Under the pieces are notes generated by a model. The model worked only from the letters and a program-made list of their open reading frames with translations. It searched no databases and was not told the origin of the DNA. Below, in pieces: positions 11,932 to 23,671 of a stretch of DNA of 64,000 nucleotides (position 1 is its first letter; every line of letters starts with the position of its first letter). The translations under genes and the position numbers were made by a program. The DNA comes from Silene conica (Eukaryota > Streptophyta > Magnoliopsida > Caryophyllales > Caryophyllaceae), in the NCBI GenBank assembly GCA_029255685.2, contig CM055319.2, positions 13,340,247-13,404,246 on the forward strand, in the 5' to 3' direction.

Positions 11932-11946
11932 TTGTATATATAGTAT
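11932..11946 (-). promoter_or_regulatory. TATA box of paralogue 1
   Basis: On the minus strand ACTATATATACAAC lies about 185 bp upstream of the ATG at 11750. The equivalent ACTATATAAACAAC lies at the same place in paralogue 2, and sequence around it (AGGCGGAGGAA on the plus strand) is conserved between copies. Confidence 0.6.
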
Positions 11947-12092
11947 TCGGGTACAAATAGAAGAAGAAAAAAGGGTCAACATTGAAATTGTCGACCAAAT
12001 TGAAGTATTTTCTCTAGTTTTGACTTGGCCTTGTTTAGACTTGTTCATTCCTTGTGTACTAGTACATCAAAAGGTCCACGTACCAGTATTCA

Positions 12093-12101
12093 ATTATTCA
12101 T
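12093..12101. repeat. Left target duplication of the 12.7-kb insertion
   Basis: ATTATTCAT here recurs at 24779-24787. The uninterrupted site, CAATTATTCATGGCTA, is present upstream of paralogue 2 near 42358-42372. Confidence 0.65.
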
Positions 12102-12989
12102 CGATAGTGCTAGGACGACACCGGGTGTTACCGATTTCGGTAACACCCTAATAAAAAAATAAAAAAATAGAAAATAAAAAATTAAATTTTCGTATTTGCG
12201 CCAATTTCGAAAGGATAGAACCGTAATTCACATATTTATCATATTAATAAAATAAAATATGAATGATAATAATAATTAAAATTAGACAATAAGGTGGTTG
12301 ATCAAGGGGAGCCGACGGTGGTTGGTCGTGAACGCCGCCAGTCAAAGGCGGTTGCCATAAGATAATCAACCATCAAATGAAACCTCAAAAATGTTATTAG
12401 TGGGGCTTGAACACATGATCTTTACGTTGAAATATAACTGCTAATACCACTATATTACATAGATCTTTCTGATAAATTTGTATCTTTTTTGGTATATATA
12501 CGTATGTTAAAACTTGAGTTAAAACAATATAGTATATACTTATAATAATTATTACATGTACTTATAACTTATAATCAATGTACCATCATTATAAAATCAA
12601 TATAATTCATCATAAGTTTTTTTTTATGATGAATCAAAAGGTTAATATTATGTAATATGTAATTATGTACCACCTTAATTTCACAATTACTATAAAACCT
12701 ATCCATTGTTAAAAATATGTACAATTTTTCGTCTTTCTGTCTTCTAGTTGTTCTTTTATTATACTTATACATACATAATAAGTGTTCTCATTTTATTTTT
12801 AATCGTGCTTTCACGTATTTTATTATCCGTTTGGAATTATAATATTAAATAATTTGATAATAAATTATGTGAAATCGTCTCTAAAGACATTTATCCAATA
12901 GTTCTATAATATAATTTTTTAGTTAAATTTATACGTATATGAAAAGGAGATATGTTATAATCACATGATAAATAAATGTTATCCTAATG

Positions 12990-13080
12990 GATGTACAATA
13001 CAAATTTAGTGGTTTAGTGGTAAAAGTGTTAAATTCTTACCCATTGGTCTGGGGCTCGATTTCTAGTGTATAACTTTTTA
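12990..13080 (+). repeat. Possible tRNA-derived SINE relic
   Basis: TTTAGTGGTTTAGTGGTAAA and, about 35 bp on, GGTCTGGGGCTCGATTTCTAG resemble A- and B-boxes of a tRNA-derived SINE. There is no clear tail or target duplication. Confidence 0.35.
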
Positions 13081-13082
13081 CT

Positions 13083-13212
13083 TAGGAAGATAAGTTAGAA
13101 TAAGATTTTGTAAATAATTATAATATGAATAGTGAATAATAGATAATAGACTATCTATATTCTAGGACGATAAGTTAGAATAAAATTTTGTAAATAATTA
13201 TAATAATATTTT
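13083..13212. repeat. 80-bp period tandem duplication and Helitron-like end
   Basis: GATAAGTTAGAATAA and TTTTGTAAATAATTATAATA occur at 13089-13125 and again 80 bp later. Further right, reversed sequence from 13293 reads TCTATATAAAATAATAAAAC with a flanking T at 13294, like a Helitron 5' end. The block around 13220-13250 resembles 8445-8480. No matching 3' hairpin was found. Confidence 0.4.
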
Positions 13213-13892
13213 TAGTGGATTAAGGTTGGAAGGTGGATAAATAGGCGGGAAAAATAGTATGGTAGTGGTTTGTGTTTTATTATTTTATATAGATATTTCA
13301 ATGTTTTATTTAACATTTTTTTTATTTTCTTCTATGTTTGATTTATTTTGCTTTTAAACATAAGCATTTTGTTACATGTTAATTTTGTTTTAGCAAAAGT
13401 AATACTCTTTTAATTTGGTGATTTTGTGAATATTGCGCCTTGTTTTGTAAACCTTGAAGGTGATTTTGTGAAACTTGGTAATGAGCGATATCTTTCAAGT
13501 ATGAAGTTTTTTTTTGTGAGTTTTCTTAAAGTATACGTAAGTATATGTTATATTTTGAAAACTATTAAAAGTAAGTAAATCAGTTAAAATTTCCAAAAAA
13601 ATAAAATATTCCATAATTCATTAAATTTGTAATTTAATTAATAAAATAATTATGATTACTCTTAAATAATATTATAATCTAATATTTCAGATTTATTTAA
13701 ATATATAACTCTAATACAATTAGGTCATCAACTACTATGATATTAACCACCTATGTAAGTAGTAAAAACAACAATAATAGCAACTCGAGTAGTGAAAGTC
13801 ATACTAGCAGCAACGGGGTAGTAAAATTAACAATAATAAATGCAAGGGTAGTGAGAGAAAAAATAATGACAATGGGAGAAGTGAAGTAATAG

Positions 13893-14464
13893 TTAGGGGT
13901 GTTCAGAATAAACCGAACCGCAATAACCGAACCGAAAAATAAAAAAATCGTACATTTTTTAGGCTTGATTAAGCGAATCGTAATGCCAAAGCGATTCGGT
14001 GAACCGAACCGTTAAATTTATCATATACACGGTTCGGTTAAAGTTCACAATTTTAGAAAAGAGGTTAACCGAACCGAACCGTTTCACAAAAAAGTAAGCA
14101 AAAAATTAAAATATTATATAAAGTGCTTTTTCGTTTAATTTTTTAAGTGTTTTCAAATTCTAAAATTGTTAAATTGATTAATATTAAATTTCACTAATTA
14201 ACTTTATCGTTGACTATAATATATAATAAAATTTTAATTAAACCAGTAGATAAAATTCACGAAATCTAAAGAAAAAGTATATTTAGCACGTTTATAGGTT
14301 AATCGGTTACCGAACCGCAAATAACCCTTAAAGAGGTTAACCGAGCCGTTTATAACGTTAGGAACGACGCGGTTTAGGTTTGTTGTTTTGCTAAGCTAAC
14401 CGAACCGTGTGCTAACTGAATTAAATATACGGTTCGGTGAGCCGAACTGCGAATGAACACCCTT
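13893..14464. mobile_element. hAT-like MITE rich in CCGAACCG (copy 1)
   Basis: About 570 bp with ends AGGGGTGTTCA and TGAACACCCTT in inverted orientation. Both arms are packed with CCGAACCG/CGGTTCGG, so the element folds on itself. AGTAATA-type sequence flanks both ends, consistent with an 8-bp duplication carrying one mismatch. A second copy lies at about 24178-24720. Confidence 0.65.
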
Positions 14465-15030
14465 AGTAATAATAGTGAGTATTAGTGATAACACATATAA
14501 CGAAAGTAACAATAGGAACAACGGAGAGAGCATAAAAACTTAATTAACAATTCAATTTTAAGAAAATATTAGTTTTTTTAATTACATAAGTTTGATAGAA
14601 CTAACGAGTTAACCGTAAAAATAGCACGAGTAGTTATACAAACAACCGTAACCAAAAAAGTAGTGAACGTAATACTATTAAAAAGGGATGTAATGAAAGT
14701 ACTAATATTAACAAGAGGATAGGTGAACGTGTCTCATAATTTGTTGATTAATTTTACTTCGTTCTCATCATAATTTCAATATATAAATTGTAAATATATA
14801 TATTAACCAAATTTAGCGAATCATATTTCATAAAAAATACTAATATAATAAAAGTAACAATTTAGTAAAATTTAAATGGTAAATAAAAGTAGCTCGGTAA
14901 CAGTTATTACAACGGGTGTAATGAAAGTAACAATAGTAATAACGAATGTAATAAAAGTAATTATTCTAAGAACAAAATAAAGTATATATGAAAAATTAGC
15001 TAGCAATCGATTTAAGTAAAATATTAATAG

Positions 15031-16027
15031 TGTGGGGAATAAAACGCGTATTCACCCCAAAATTACAGGATTATAATGAAATATGCAATTGTGAATATTG
15101 TCATAAGATTAAAAACATGAGAAAAGAAGTACAACCTTTAGTCCTCGCGCAAAAGGCCTAAGAACAGGAATTAATGCAAATTCCCTCCTATAACTTGCAC
15201 CCAAGACTTAGTCTGAGACGAGGCCGCGTGTGCTAGAAATCCTCTCCAATTGCCTTGCAATATAGGGAGAGCCCTTGAGGTTTTAGATGTGAGATCTGAG
15301 GTTTTGGGAAAAGAATGTCACAAAACCCTAATTTTACCTTGAGAATATTTAATAGTGCACCAAGAGTCGTCTACATAAGGAGAGTCCTCCTCCTTATATA
15401 GACTACATGGCCGGCCGAAATAGGGTTTGGGTAGGAGTGGGCTTTCCACTCTTACCTTATCCCAATGCATGATTCGACCCAATTAGCTATTATTTATTCG
15501 CGGGTTTAATTTATAAATCGTAACATGTTATCAGTTATTAACACAGTCGATATATTAATAATGGTCTGATAAAATACGATATTGTATAATTGCCCAAATT
15601 AATATAACTGTTTATATTAATACGCGAATACAATATTTAATTAAATATAACCACTTATATTTAATTTACGAATTAATCTTGTAATCCGTATTAGCTAAAA
15701 TTATTTAATCCGTATTAAATAATAATTCTCAACATCTTATTGACTAATTTAATAGTCAATACCTCTGACTAACCGTTTAGTCATATCCGGCAAAATGTGA
15801 CTGTATTTTCATACCTTCACATCTCTCAAACGTGTCCTATAGGTGTGACGTATAGGGACCAGTTGACCACCGCCATCCGTATGACAATAACGTCAAACTT
15901 ATCTAGCAAGCCAACCGTTATTGATAAACGTGGATCAACTGGTAATAATACAGAAGTATGCCCTTGTGATCCTTAAAGAGATTTAATAAGTCATTGTACT
16001 TAATTGTCAAGGACACCAGCCCCAACA
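15031..16027 (-). repeat. 3' LTR of the young Copia element
   Basis: 997 bp, the left boundary on the plus strand. It ends CCCCAACA on the plus strand and matches the LTR at 22670-23666 throughout. Confidence 0.93.
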
Positions 16028-16130
16028 ATCTCCCACTTGTCCGTACAAGGGTATGTTCAATGACGTTATCACATTACATGTGGAGGACACAATCTCCAAC
16101 AAACTCCCACTTGTCCGTACAAGTGTAGGT
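16028..16130 (-). promoter_or_regulatory. Polypurine tract, duplicated
   Basis: Next to the LTR the minus strand reads AAGTGGGAGAT (16028-16038), the purine primer for plus-strand DNA synthesis. The block CTCCCACTTGTCCGTACAAG occurs at about 16030-16049 and again at about 16105-16124, so the tract and its upstream sequence are present twice, about 75 bp apart. Confidence 0.6.
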
Positions 16131-16889
16131 GCGATAACCGAATCTCATATCCTTTTAAAATTTCTCCCACTCAATGTAAGACAATTTGCAAATCCGCATT
16201 CGCAAAGGTCGTATCTCACAAGCGATCTGTATCAAGAGTGGTTTCCCCGACTAGAGAGTAACTTAACTGATAAAACGAATCTGTATTCGAGCATGGCCAT
16301 GCATTTCAGTTACTACTCCTCGAGTGGCCCTGAGAAATGATAAAATCCTGATAAGGGTTTGGATATTTCCCTCAACTCGAATCCTGCCGATATCGCCCAG
16401 CATGAAATAACCCAGAAAAAATCCTCTTAGCCCCTGTTACGGTGACCGTGGGAAAGAAACCAAAGTTACCCAAAATCTGTCTTAATCTCAAGAAACAGTT
16501 GAAAGTCAAAAGACTCGACTCTAAGGAACACTATGGAGGTCCTATCCACGACCTGGCACCCAATGTTATAAAAAATTTAGGACTCCATAACGTTGTCACG
16601 GGGTGTCCTACGAGATATCCGTATAACTCGCCTTTGTGATTGGTCAGTCATCCACGTGACTTATGGCTCGTTGAACCCACCATCAACCAACGTCACAAAA
16701 TGATTACCTGAGTTATCAGCTCAAGTGGGTAATCAAGGACCAAAACGATGTAATGTTAATCAGTTCACTTTGTGGTGTTCAAAATTGGCGTACAATTCCA
16801 CATGAAAAACAAAACATTTTATATCATAACAATAAGGTTGAATAGAGTACACGAGAAAATGAATTGTTACATGAATTCATAAAAGAGTA
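16131..16889 (-). other. Untranslated 3' region of the Copia element
   Basis: About 0.76 kb between the pol stop and the purine tract. Short frames on the plus strand show no homology I recognise. Confidence 0.6.
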
Positions 16890-19800
16890 CTACAACTTAG
16901 GAACACATCCAATTCCCATGGAATGAATGTGCCCTTCATGCTTATCACGTGGTAATGCTTTAGTGAGAGGATCAGCTATGTTGTCATCCGTAGCGATCTT
17001 TTCAATAAAAATCTCCTTTTGCTCCACGTAATCCCGGATTAGATGAGCTTTCCGTTGTACATGCCTAGCCTTGCTGCTAGACTTATGCTCCTTAGCTTGG
17101 AAGATGGCACCGCTATTGTCACAATAGACGGTGATTGGGTCATTCGAACTAGGCACTACTGATAGTCCTTGTAAGAATTGACGCATCCATATTGCTTCCT
17201 TAGCTGCTTCTGAGGCGGCATAGTACTCGGACTCAGTCGTAGAATCTGCTGTAACACTCTGTTTAGAACTTTTCCAGCTGACAGCAGCGCCATTAAGAGT
17301 AAAGACAAATCCAGACTGAGATTTCGAGTCATCTCGATCTGTTTGGAAGCTAGCATCTGCGTAACCCGTGGCGCAGAGCGTCGAGTCGCCTCCAAAAGTC
17401 AATCCCCAATCTTTAGTCCTCCGTAGGTACTTAAGAATGTTTTTCACGGCCATCCAGTGTTGTTCACCTGGATGAGCTTGGAATCGACTTGTCATACTCA
17501 ATGCATATGCAACGTCAGGACGTGTGCATATCATGGCATACATGATCGATCCTATTGCCGAAGCATAAGGAATCCGACTCATGCGCTCTTTCTCTTCCAC
17601 TGACTTAGCTTCTTGAGACTTGCTCAAGTGAAGCCCAGGAGTCATAGGAAGGAACCCCTTCTTGGAGTTCGTCATACTGAATCTCTCCAGAATCTTCTCT
17701 ATATAAGACTCCTGACTGAGAGACAACATCCGTCGTGATCTATCCCTGTAGATACGGATGCCCAAAATTCTTTGTGCCTCTCCCAGATCTTTCATCTGGA
17801 AGTGGTTTTTCAACCATGCTTTAACCGAAGATAAGAGAGGTATGTCATTCCCAATCAAGAGTATGTCATCGACATACAGTACTAGGAACACAATCTTACT
17901 CCCACTCGACTTGATATAGAGACATGGTTCCTCGACTGATCGAATGAACCCATTCTCTTTTATCACTTGGTCGAAGCGATGATTCCAACTCCGCGATGCT
18001 TGCTTAAGTCCATAGATGGAACGCTTAAGCTTGCAAACTTTCTTAGGATGTGCTGAATCGATAAAACCCTCGGGTTGTACCATGTACAACTCTTCCTCCA
18101 AATAACCGTTTAAGAAGGCGGTTTTAACGTCCATTTGCCATATTTCATATTCATGAAATGCGGCGATCGCTAAGATAATCCGAATGGAACGTAGCATGAC
18201 TACGGGTGCAAAGATCTCATCGTAGTGCAAGCCTGGCACTTGGGTGAAACCTTTAGCAACTAGTCTAGCCTTATGGATATCTTGTTGTCCTTCCACGGCA
18301 TGCTTTATCTTGTAAAGCCATTTGCATTGAAGGGGACGTACCTTTGCAGGTAGGTCCACAAGATCCCACACGTTGTTCTCATACATGGAGTCCATCTCGG
18401 ATTGCATGGCTTCTAGCCATAGCTTTGAGTCAGAACTGGTCATGGCACATTTATAGGTTGTGGGTTCATTACCCTCTAGGAGTAAGACGTCATCTGTATC
18501 GTGTTCCTCGACCATACCAATGTATCTGTCCGGTGGAATAGAGACTCTTCCCGACCTCCTAGGTTCCTCAGGGATATCTACCGCAGCCTCGGTTGGAGGT
18601 ACTGTTTCCTCCAATGGTTGCTCGGTAGTTGGTTCTTGAACCTCCGATAACTCGAAGGTTCTATTACTCGACTTGTTCTCGAGAAATTCTTTCTCTAAGA
18701 ACGTCGCACTAGCCGCAACAAAAACACGTTGTTCGGTAGGCGAGTAGAAGTAATGACCAAACGTTCCCTTTGGGTAGCCTATAAAGTATGTCTTGACCGA
18801 TCGCGGGCCGAGCTTATCCTCGTGTCTCCACTTGACATAAGCCTCGCAGCCCCAAACCCGAATAAAGGACAAGTTAGGGACCGTTCCCTTCCATAGCTCG
18901 AATGGAGTCTTGTCAACAGCTTTAGACGGACTTCGGTTAAGAATTAGAGCGGCTGACAAAAGAACATAGCCCCACAATGAATCAGGCACAATGGTGTGAC
19001 TCATCATGGATCGAACCATATCAAGTAAAGTTCGATTTCTCCGTTCGGACACACCATTTAATTGTGGTGTTCCAGGTGGAGTCAACTGTAGTACGATCCC
19101 ACAGTCTTTTAGGTGTTGATCAAACTCGCGTGAAAGATACTCACCACCACGATCCGAGCGTAGTGCTTTAATCTTTCTACCCAGCTGGTTCTGTACCCGA
19201 TTCTGGTATTCTTTGAACTTGTCAAAGGATTCACTTTTGTGCTTCATTAAGTAGACATAGCCATATCTACTTAAATCATCCGTGAAAGTGATGAAATACC
19301 TATAGCCATCTCGTGCGTTGATCGACATAGGGCCACATACGTCCGTATGTATGAGTCCTAATAGGTCGGCAGTGCGCATTCCAACACCTTTGAAGGAAAT
19401 ACGAGTCATTTTGCCGATGAGACATGATTCACACGTGCCATATGATTCGAAATCAAAGGGCGAAATAGCTCCATTCTGTATGAGCTGTTTAACGCGTTTC
19501 TCATTTATGTGTCCCATACGACAATGCCATAGGTAAGTTTGATCTTTGTCACCTACCTTTATTCTTTTATTATTCACATGTAATATCTCGGTAGTTTGAT
19601 CTAAAACATAAATTCCATTCATGGAAACTGCCTTGCCATAAATCATATTGTGCAAAGAGAAAATACAGCTATTATTCTCTATTACAAATGAAAATCCGAG
19701 TTTGTCAAGTGCAGAAACTGAAATGATGTTTTTGGATAAACTAGGAACATAATAACAGTTATACAAAAATAACTCGAATCCACTTGGAAGCTGGATTACG

Positions 19801-20921
19801 TATGTTCCCTTCGAGACTGCAGCCACACGTGCTCCATTCCCGACACGCAGGTCCACCTCACCCTTGGTTAGGGGTTCTTGGTTTCGGAGGCCCTGCACAT
19901 GATTACATAGATGAGAACCACAACCAGTATCAAGTACCCAAGTTCCGCAACTTGCATGGTTAATCTCAATCATGTGAATAAAAGAAGAAGAAGACATACC
20001 AACAGGAGTAACACGGCCTGCCTTAATGTCCTCGCGATACACGGGGCATGAGCGCCTCCAATGCCCAGTCTTGTGGCAATGGTGACATTCCATGCTTGTA
20101 TCCTTGCTCTTTGTCTTGCCTTGTGAGTTACTCGACTCACCAGGCCCACTCTTTGTAAATCCTGGTTTCTTGAACCTGGGCTTACCTACTGCTAGGTCGC
20201 CCTGAGCTTTAGCCTTCCCTTTACCTTTCCCCTTACTGGAGATCATGAGAACATCCTGCTTAAGACTCCTACTCAACTTAAGATCCTTCTCAGTCTGTAC
20301 GAGAAGGGAGTGGAGCTCATGGGGAGTCTTCTTCATGTCGTTCATGTAGTAGTTGGCCCTAAAGAGGGCGAACCCGTCATGAAGCGAATGAAGCATGCGA
20401 TCAACGATAATGTTCTCACTGATCTTGCAGTTTAGGGACTCCAGTTTCTCGATATTCTCAATCATGTTGAGAATATGTGGGCTAACAGCTTGGCCCTTCT
20501 GGAGTTTCGCCTCAAAGAAGCGACAGGTATGCTCATAAGAAACGATTCTCGGAGCCTTGGAGAATTCGTTAGTGAGCGTGGTGAAAATCTTGTTTGCACC
20601 ATGGGTTATGAAGCGTCTTTGCAAATTGGATTCCATTGCATAGATGAGTACGTTCTTTATCGCACCCGCTTCCATAACGAAATCGCTATGAGCGCGAATT
20701 TCGTTGGCTCTAGCTCCAGTTCCTGGGTGTGGCGGAATGGGCTCAGTTAAGAACTTGAGCTTTCCGTCAGCAATGGCAGCATTCCGTAGTGCTGCCTCCC
20801 AGTCAGAGAAGTTTGACCCATCATTCCTCAGTCTAGTTGACTGATTCATGGAGTCCATGAAGGCTTTTAGCCAGGATTCACGTGCTAGCTTGGCACTTGG
20901 CATTGGGTCTTCACCAGCCAT
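16890..20921 (-). CDS. Copia gag-pol polyprotein, intact
   Basis: 1343 residues from ATG at 20921 (MAGEDPMPSAKLAR). Order: gag (about 1-270) with a basic linker; zinc knuckle CHHCHKTGHWRRSC (279-292); aspartic protease VLDTGCGSH (329-337); integrase with its HHCC zinc site (LWHCRMGH near 464-471, CESC near 497-500) and catalytic core (HTDVCGP, TDDLSRY, GVSERRN); reverse transcriptase with YVDDILLIGND; RNase H with TESEYYAASEAAKEAIW. This order, integrase before reverse transcriptase, defines Ty1/Copia. No stop or frameshift is visible and all hallmark residues are present. It should copy the element through a cytoplasmic RNA intermediate. Whether it is active cannot be told from sequence. Confidence 0.95.
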   Translation of the reverse strand: MAGEDPMPSAKLARESWLKAFMDSMNQSTRLRNDGSNFSDWEAALRNAAIADGKLKFLTEPIPPHPGTGARANEIRAHSDFVMEAGAIKNVLIYAMESNLQRRFITHGANKIFTTLTNEFSKAPRIVSYEHTCRFFEAKLQKGQAVSPHILNMIENIEKLESLNCKISENIIVDRMLHSLHDGFALFRANYYMNDMKKTPHELHSLLVQTEKDLKLSRSLKQDVLMISSKGKGKGKAKAQGDLAVGKPRFKKPGFTKSGPGESSNSQGKTKSKDTSMECHHCHKTGHWRRSCPVYREDIKAGRVTPVGMSSSSFIHMIEINHASCGTWVLDTGCGSHLCNHVQGLRNQEPLTKGEVDLRVGNGARVAAVSKGTYVIQLPSGFELFLYNCYYVPSLSKNIISVSALDKLGFSFVIENNSCIFSLHNMIYGKAVSMNGIYVLDQTTEILHVNNKRIKVGDKDQTYLWHCRMGHINEKRVKQLIQNGAISPFDFESYGTCESCLIGKMTRISFKGVGMRTADLLGLIHTDVCGPMSINARDGYRYFITFTDDLSRYGYVYLMKHKSESFDKFKEYQNRVQNQLGRKIKALRSDRGGEYLSREFDQHLKDCGIVLQLTPPGTPQLNGVSERRNRTLLDMVRSMMSHTIVPDSLWGYVLLSAALILNRSPSKAVDKTPFELWKGTVPNLSFIRVWGCEAYVKWRHEDKLGPRSVKTYFIGYPKGTFGHYFYSPTEQRVFVAASATFLEKEFLENKSSNRTFELSEVQEPTTEQPLEETVPPTEAAVDIPEEPRRSGRVSIPPDRYIGMVEEHDTDDVLLLEGNEPTTYKCAMTSSDSKLWLEAMQSEMDSMYENNVWDLVDLPAKVRPLQCKWLYKIKHAVEGQQDIHKARLVAKGFTQVPGLHYDEIFAPVVMLRSIRIILAIAAFHEYEIWQMDVKTAFLNGYLEEELYMVQPEGFIDSAHPKKVCKLKRSIYGLKQASRSWNHRFDQVIKENGFIRSVEEPCLYIKSSGSKIVFLVLYVDDILLIGNDIPLLSSVKAWLKNHFQMKDLGEAQRILGIRIYRDRSRRMLSLSQESYIEKILERFSMTNSKKGFLPMTPGLHLSKSQEAKSVEEKERMSRIPYASAIGSIMYAMICTRPDVAYALSMTSRFQAHPGEQHWMAVKNILKYLRRTKDWGLTFGGDSTLCATGYADASFQTDRDDSKSQSGFVFTLNGAAVSWKSSKQSVTADSTTESEYYAASEAAKEAIWMRQFLQGLSVVPSSNDPITVYCDNSGAIFQAKEHKSSSKARHVQRKAHLIRDYVEQKEIFIEKIATDDNIADPLTKALPRDKHEGHIHSMGIGCVPKL

Positions 20922-22654
20922 TTTAGTTTTACAGCAGTTTTAATGAACGTGTGCTACACTGAAAAGAAGATAAAACAAAACCATATAAGCAACTTATTGT
21001 TGTGATTTAAGTCTATATTAAATTGAATTTAAACTCGTAGACTCATGCATTTATATAATTGATCTCCCTCAAGAATTATATAAACGATCCCAAGACTCAA
21101 TTTCCGTATATTGATAAGCCCACAGTTTGGCTAATTCCAATCGTTGGAACTCTTGGTCGATAGATTTCCGTAAATCCTATCTATTAGTCCATCTCAGTCA
21201 CTGGAATATTATCGAGTGACCATGATGTTGAGATAAAATAAATCATCTGTTCCCACTTACCCGACGTAGAAGGGGTCATATTATGCCTACCGACGAAGAA
21301 GGGATTCATGGGAGGCTGATTTATAAAGACTAATCTCAATTTTTGGTTATACGAGGAAGACCCCATCAACTTTTATTTATCCATATTTAAGTGAACTAAA
21401 AACTAGCATTGCGTGAATGAATTAAATAAAGTGATGGCTTTTAAATTGACATGTGACATCTGTATTGTCACAGAAAACTAACGCGTAACCTCTACATGAG
21501 TCAGTTTTCAGGCATGATATAGGTGGTTTGGTTTTTAGGCGGAATATGATGCAAGCTATTATCGATGAAAGCGTAAAGATAAATGCAATAAACGTAAATA
21601 AAAGTCCTAGTGTGACCTATCCTACCAAAATAAACATAAAACAACTTGGAATCCACTGTTGGACCCTAGAAGCTTGTCTTGATGTTCCATCTTGGTCCTT
21701 GCAGCGGGAGTGAGCATCCGGTCTCCGTCTTCTCTTTGGTCTTCGCAAAATTACTAATTTAAATTACAAAAGTAATCCTAGATACATTCTAATTTAAATA
21801 CAAAAGTAATTACATGGCAAAAACCCAAAACGGAGATTCAAGATCTCAAAATTACAAGCAAGATCGTGTCCCATCATTACGGTAACACAATCTTCTAAGG
21901 CCACACTAAGTTACAACCGTTTGCAAAAATTAAATACGTTATTGAAAGCATTCAAGGCATTCACAAGACGATAAATAAAATGCATCAACTAAAAACAATT
22001 TATACATGACATAATACTGTTATTATGATTAATAAATTTATACCAAACCACCTTTTAAGATTAAAATTAAGTGACTATACCGTTTTAATCACCAATTTTA
22101 ATAAACATATAATCCATTGTTTTAAACTGCTTTAAAAACAATATGTATCAAACAAGGGTGAACCGTTTCACTAAATAATATACTATTTCCGTATACAGTA
22201 TATTATTTTAAGCCATGTGAAAATAAGAAAACAAGTTATTTTCGAAAATAAACACCCCGAAACGAGAGCACTCGATCGAGTAACAGGGGCACTCGATCGA
22301 GTGTCAGGGTCACTCGATCGAGTGCAGCATGGCTCGATCGAGTGGCTCGTAAAATAGCAAATCGCTGCACTTTTAAATTAAAACGAGTTTATAACTTGGA
22401 TTTAAAACTTGTAAATCATATATAAACAACAACAAAAGATTTACATATTGCTAAAAATATCGATTAATTAACAATATGCAAATTATAATCGAAAACAAGA
22501 TCGATTTCTCACTAAAAACCCACGCACGGCAGCCTGGTACGATGGCACTCGATCGAGTGTCACAGGGACTCGATCGAGTGCCTTCGACAGAAGGTACGGT
22601 TTTCAAAATTTTAAAGCTTATGAAAGACACAATTGTAAAATTTTCATGGCCTAA
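20922..22654 (-). other. Long 5' leader of the Copia element
   Basis: About 1.73 kb between the primer site and gag, with no conserved frame. It includes the ACTCGATCGAGT palindrome clusters at 22268-22345 and 22547-22580. Confidence 0.6.
22268..22580. repeat. Clustered ACTCGATCGAGT palindromes
   Basis: Four copies of the CTCGATCGAG core, most as (C)ACTCGATCGAGT(G), lie at about 20-24 bp spacing in 22268-22345. Two more occur at 22547-22580. The core is perfectly self-complementary and contains a CGATCG centre. Spacers differ, so this is not a simple satellite. Confidence 0.85.
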
Positions 22655-22667
22655 GGCTCTGATACCA
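22655..22667 (-). promoter_or_regulatory. Primer binding site, initiator tRNA-Met
   Basis: On the minus strand TGGTATCAGAGCC, complementary to the 3' end of plant initiator tRNA-Met, lies two bases inside the 5' LTR at 22670. Confidence 0.92.
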
Positions 22668-22669
22668 CT

Positions 22670-23666
22670 TGTGGGGAATAAAACGCGTATTCACCCCAAA
22701 ATTACAGGATTATAATGAAATATGCAATTGTGAATATTGTCATAAGATTAAAAACATGAGAAAAGAAGTACAACCTTTAGTCCTCGCGCAAAAGGCCTAA
22801 GAACAGGAATTAATGCAAATTCCCTCCTATAACTTGCACCCAAGACTTAGTCTGAGACGAGGCCGCGTGTGCTAGAAATCCTCTCCAATTGCCTTGCAAT
22901 ATAGGGAGAGCCCTTGAGGTTTTAGATGTGAGATCTGAGGTTTTGGGAAAAGAATGTCACAAAACCCTAATTTTACCTTGAGAATATTTAATAGTGCACC
23001 AAGAGTCGTCTACATAAGGAGAGTCCTCCTCCTTATATAGACTACATGGCCGGCCGAAATAGGGTTTGGGTAGGAGTGGGCTTTCCACTCTTACCTTATC
23101 CCAATGCATGATTCGACCCAATTAGCTATTATTTATTCGCGGGTTTAATTTATAAATCGTAACATGTTATCAGTTATTAACACAGTCGATATATTAATAA
23201 TGGTCTGATAAAATACGATATTGTATAATTGCCCAAATTAATATAACTGTTTATATTAATACGCGAATACAATATTTAATTAAATATAACCACTTATATT
23301 TAATTTACGAATTAATCTTGTAATCCGTATTAGCTAAAATTATTTAATCCGTATTAAATAATAATTCTCAACATCTTATTGACTAATTTAATAGTCAATA
23401 CCTCTGACTAACCGTTTAGTCATATCCGGCAAAATGTGACTGTATTTTCATACCTTCACATCTCTCAAACGTGTCCTATAGGTGTGACGTATAGGGACCA
23501 GTTGACCACCGCCATCCGTATGACAATAACGTCAAACTTATCTAGCAAGCCAACCGTTATTGATAAACGTGGATCAACTGGTAATAATACAGAAGTATGC
23601 CCTTGTGATCCTTAAAGAGATTTAATAAGTCATTGTACTTAATTGTCAAGGACACCAGCCCCAACA
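22670..23666 (-). repeat. 5' LTR of the young Copia element
   Basis: 997 bp, identical by eye to the LTR at 15031-16027. It is followed by the target duplication AATAG. Confidence 0.93.
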
Positions 23667-23671
23667 AATAG

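Larger units (their letters stand above)
15031..23666 (-). mobile_element. Complete young Ty1/Copia retrotransposon, 8636 bp
   Basis: Two 997-bp LTRs (15031-16027 and 22670-23666) look identical base for base by eye. They start TG and end CA, and are flanked by the 5-bp duplication AATAG (15026-15030 and 23667-23671). A primer site for initiator tRNA-Met abuts the 5' LTR and a purine tract abuts the 3' LTR. One uninterrupted 1343-residue polyprotein is present. This points to a very recent insertion and possibly a functional element. The internal 5' leader (about 1.75 kb) is long. Confidence 0.95.

Noticed and set aside
22268..22345. CRISPR-like array (short repeats with spacers)
   Set aside because: Plant nuclear DNA inside a retrotransposon leader; repeats are 10-14 bp palindromes with few copies and irregular spacers.
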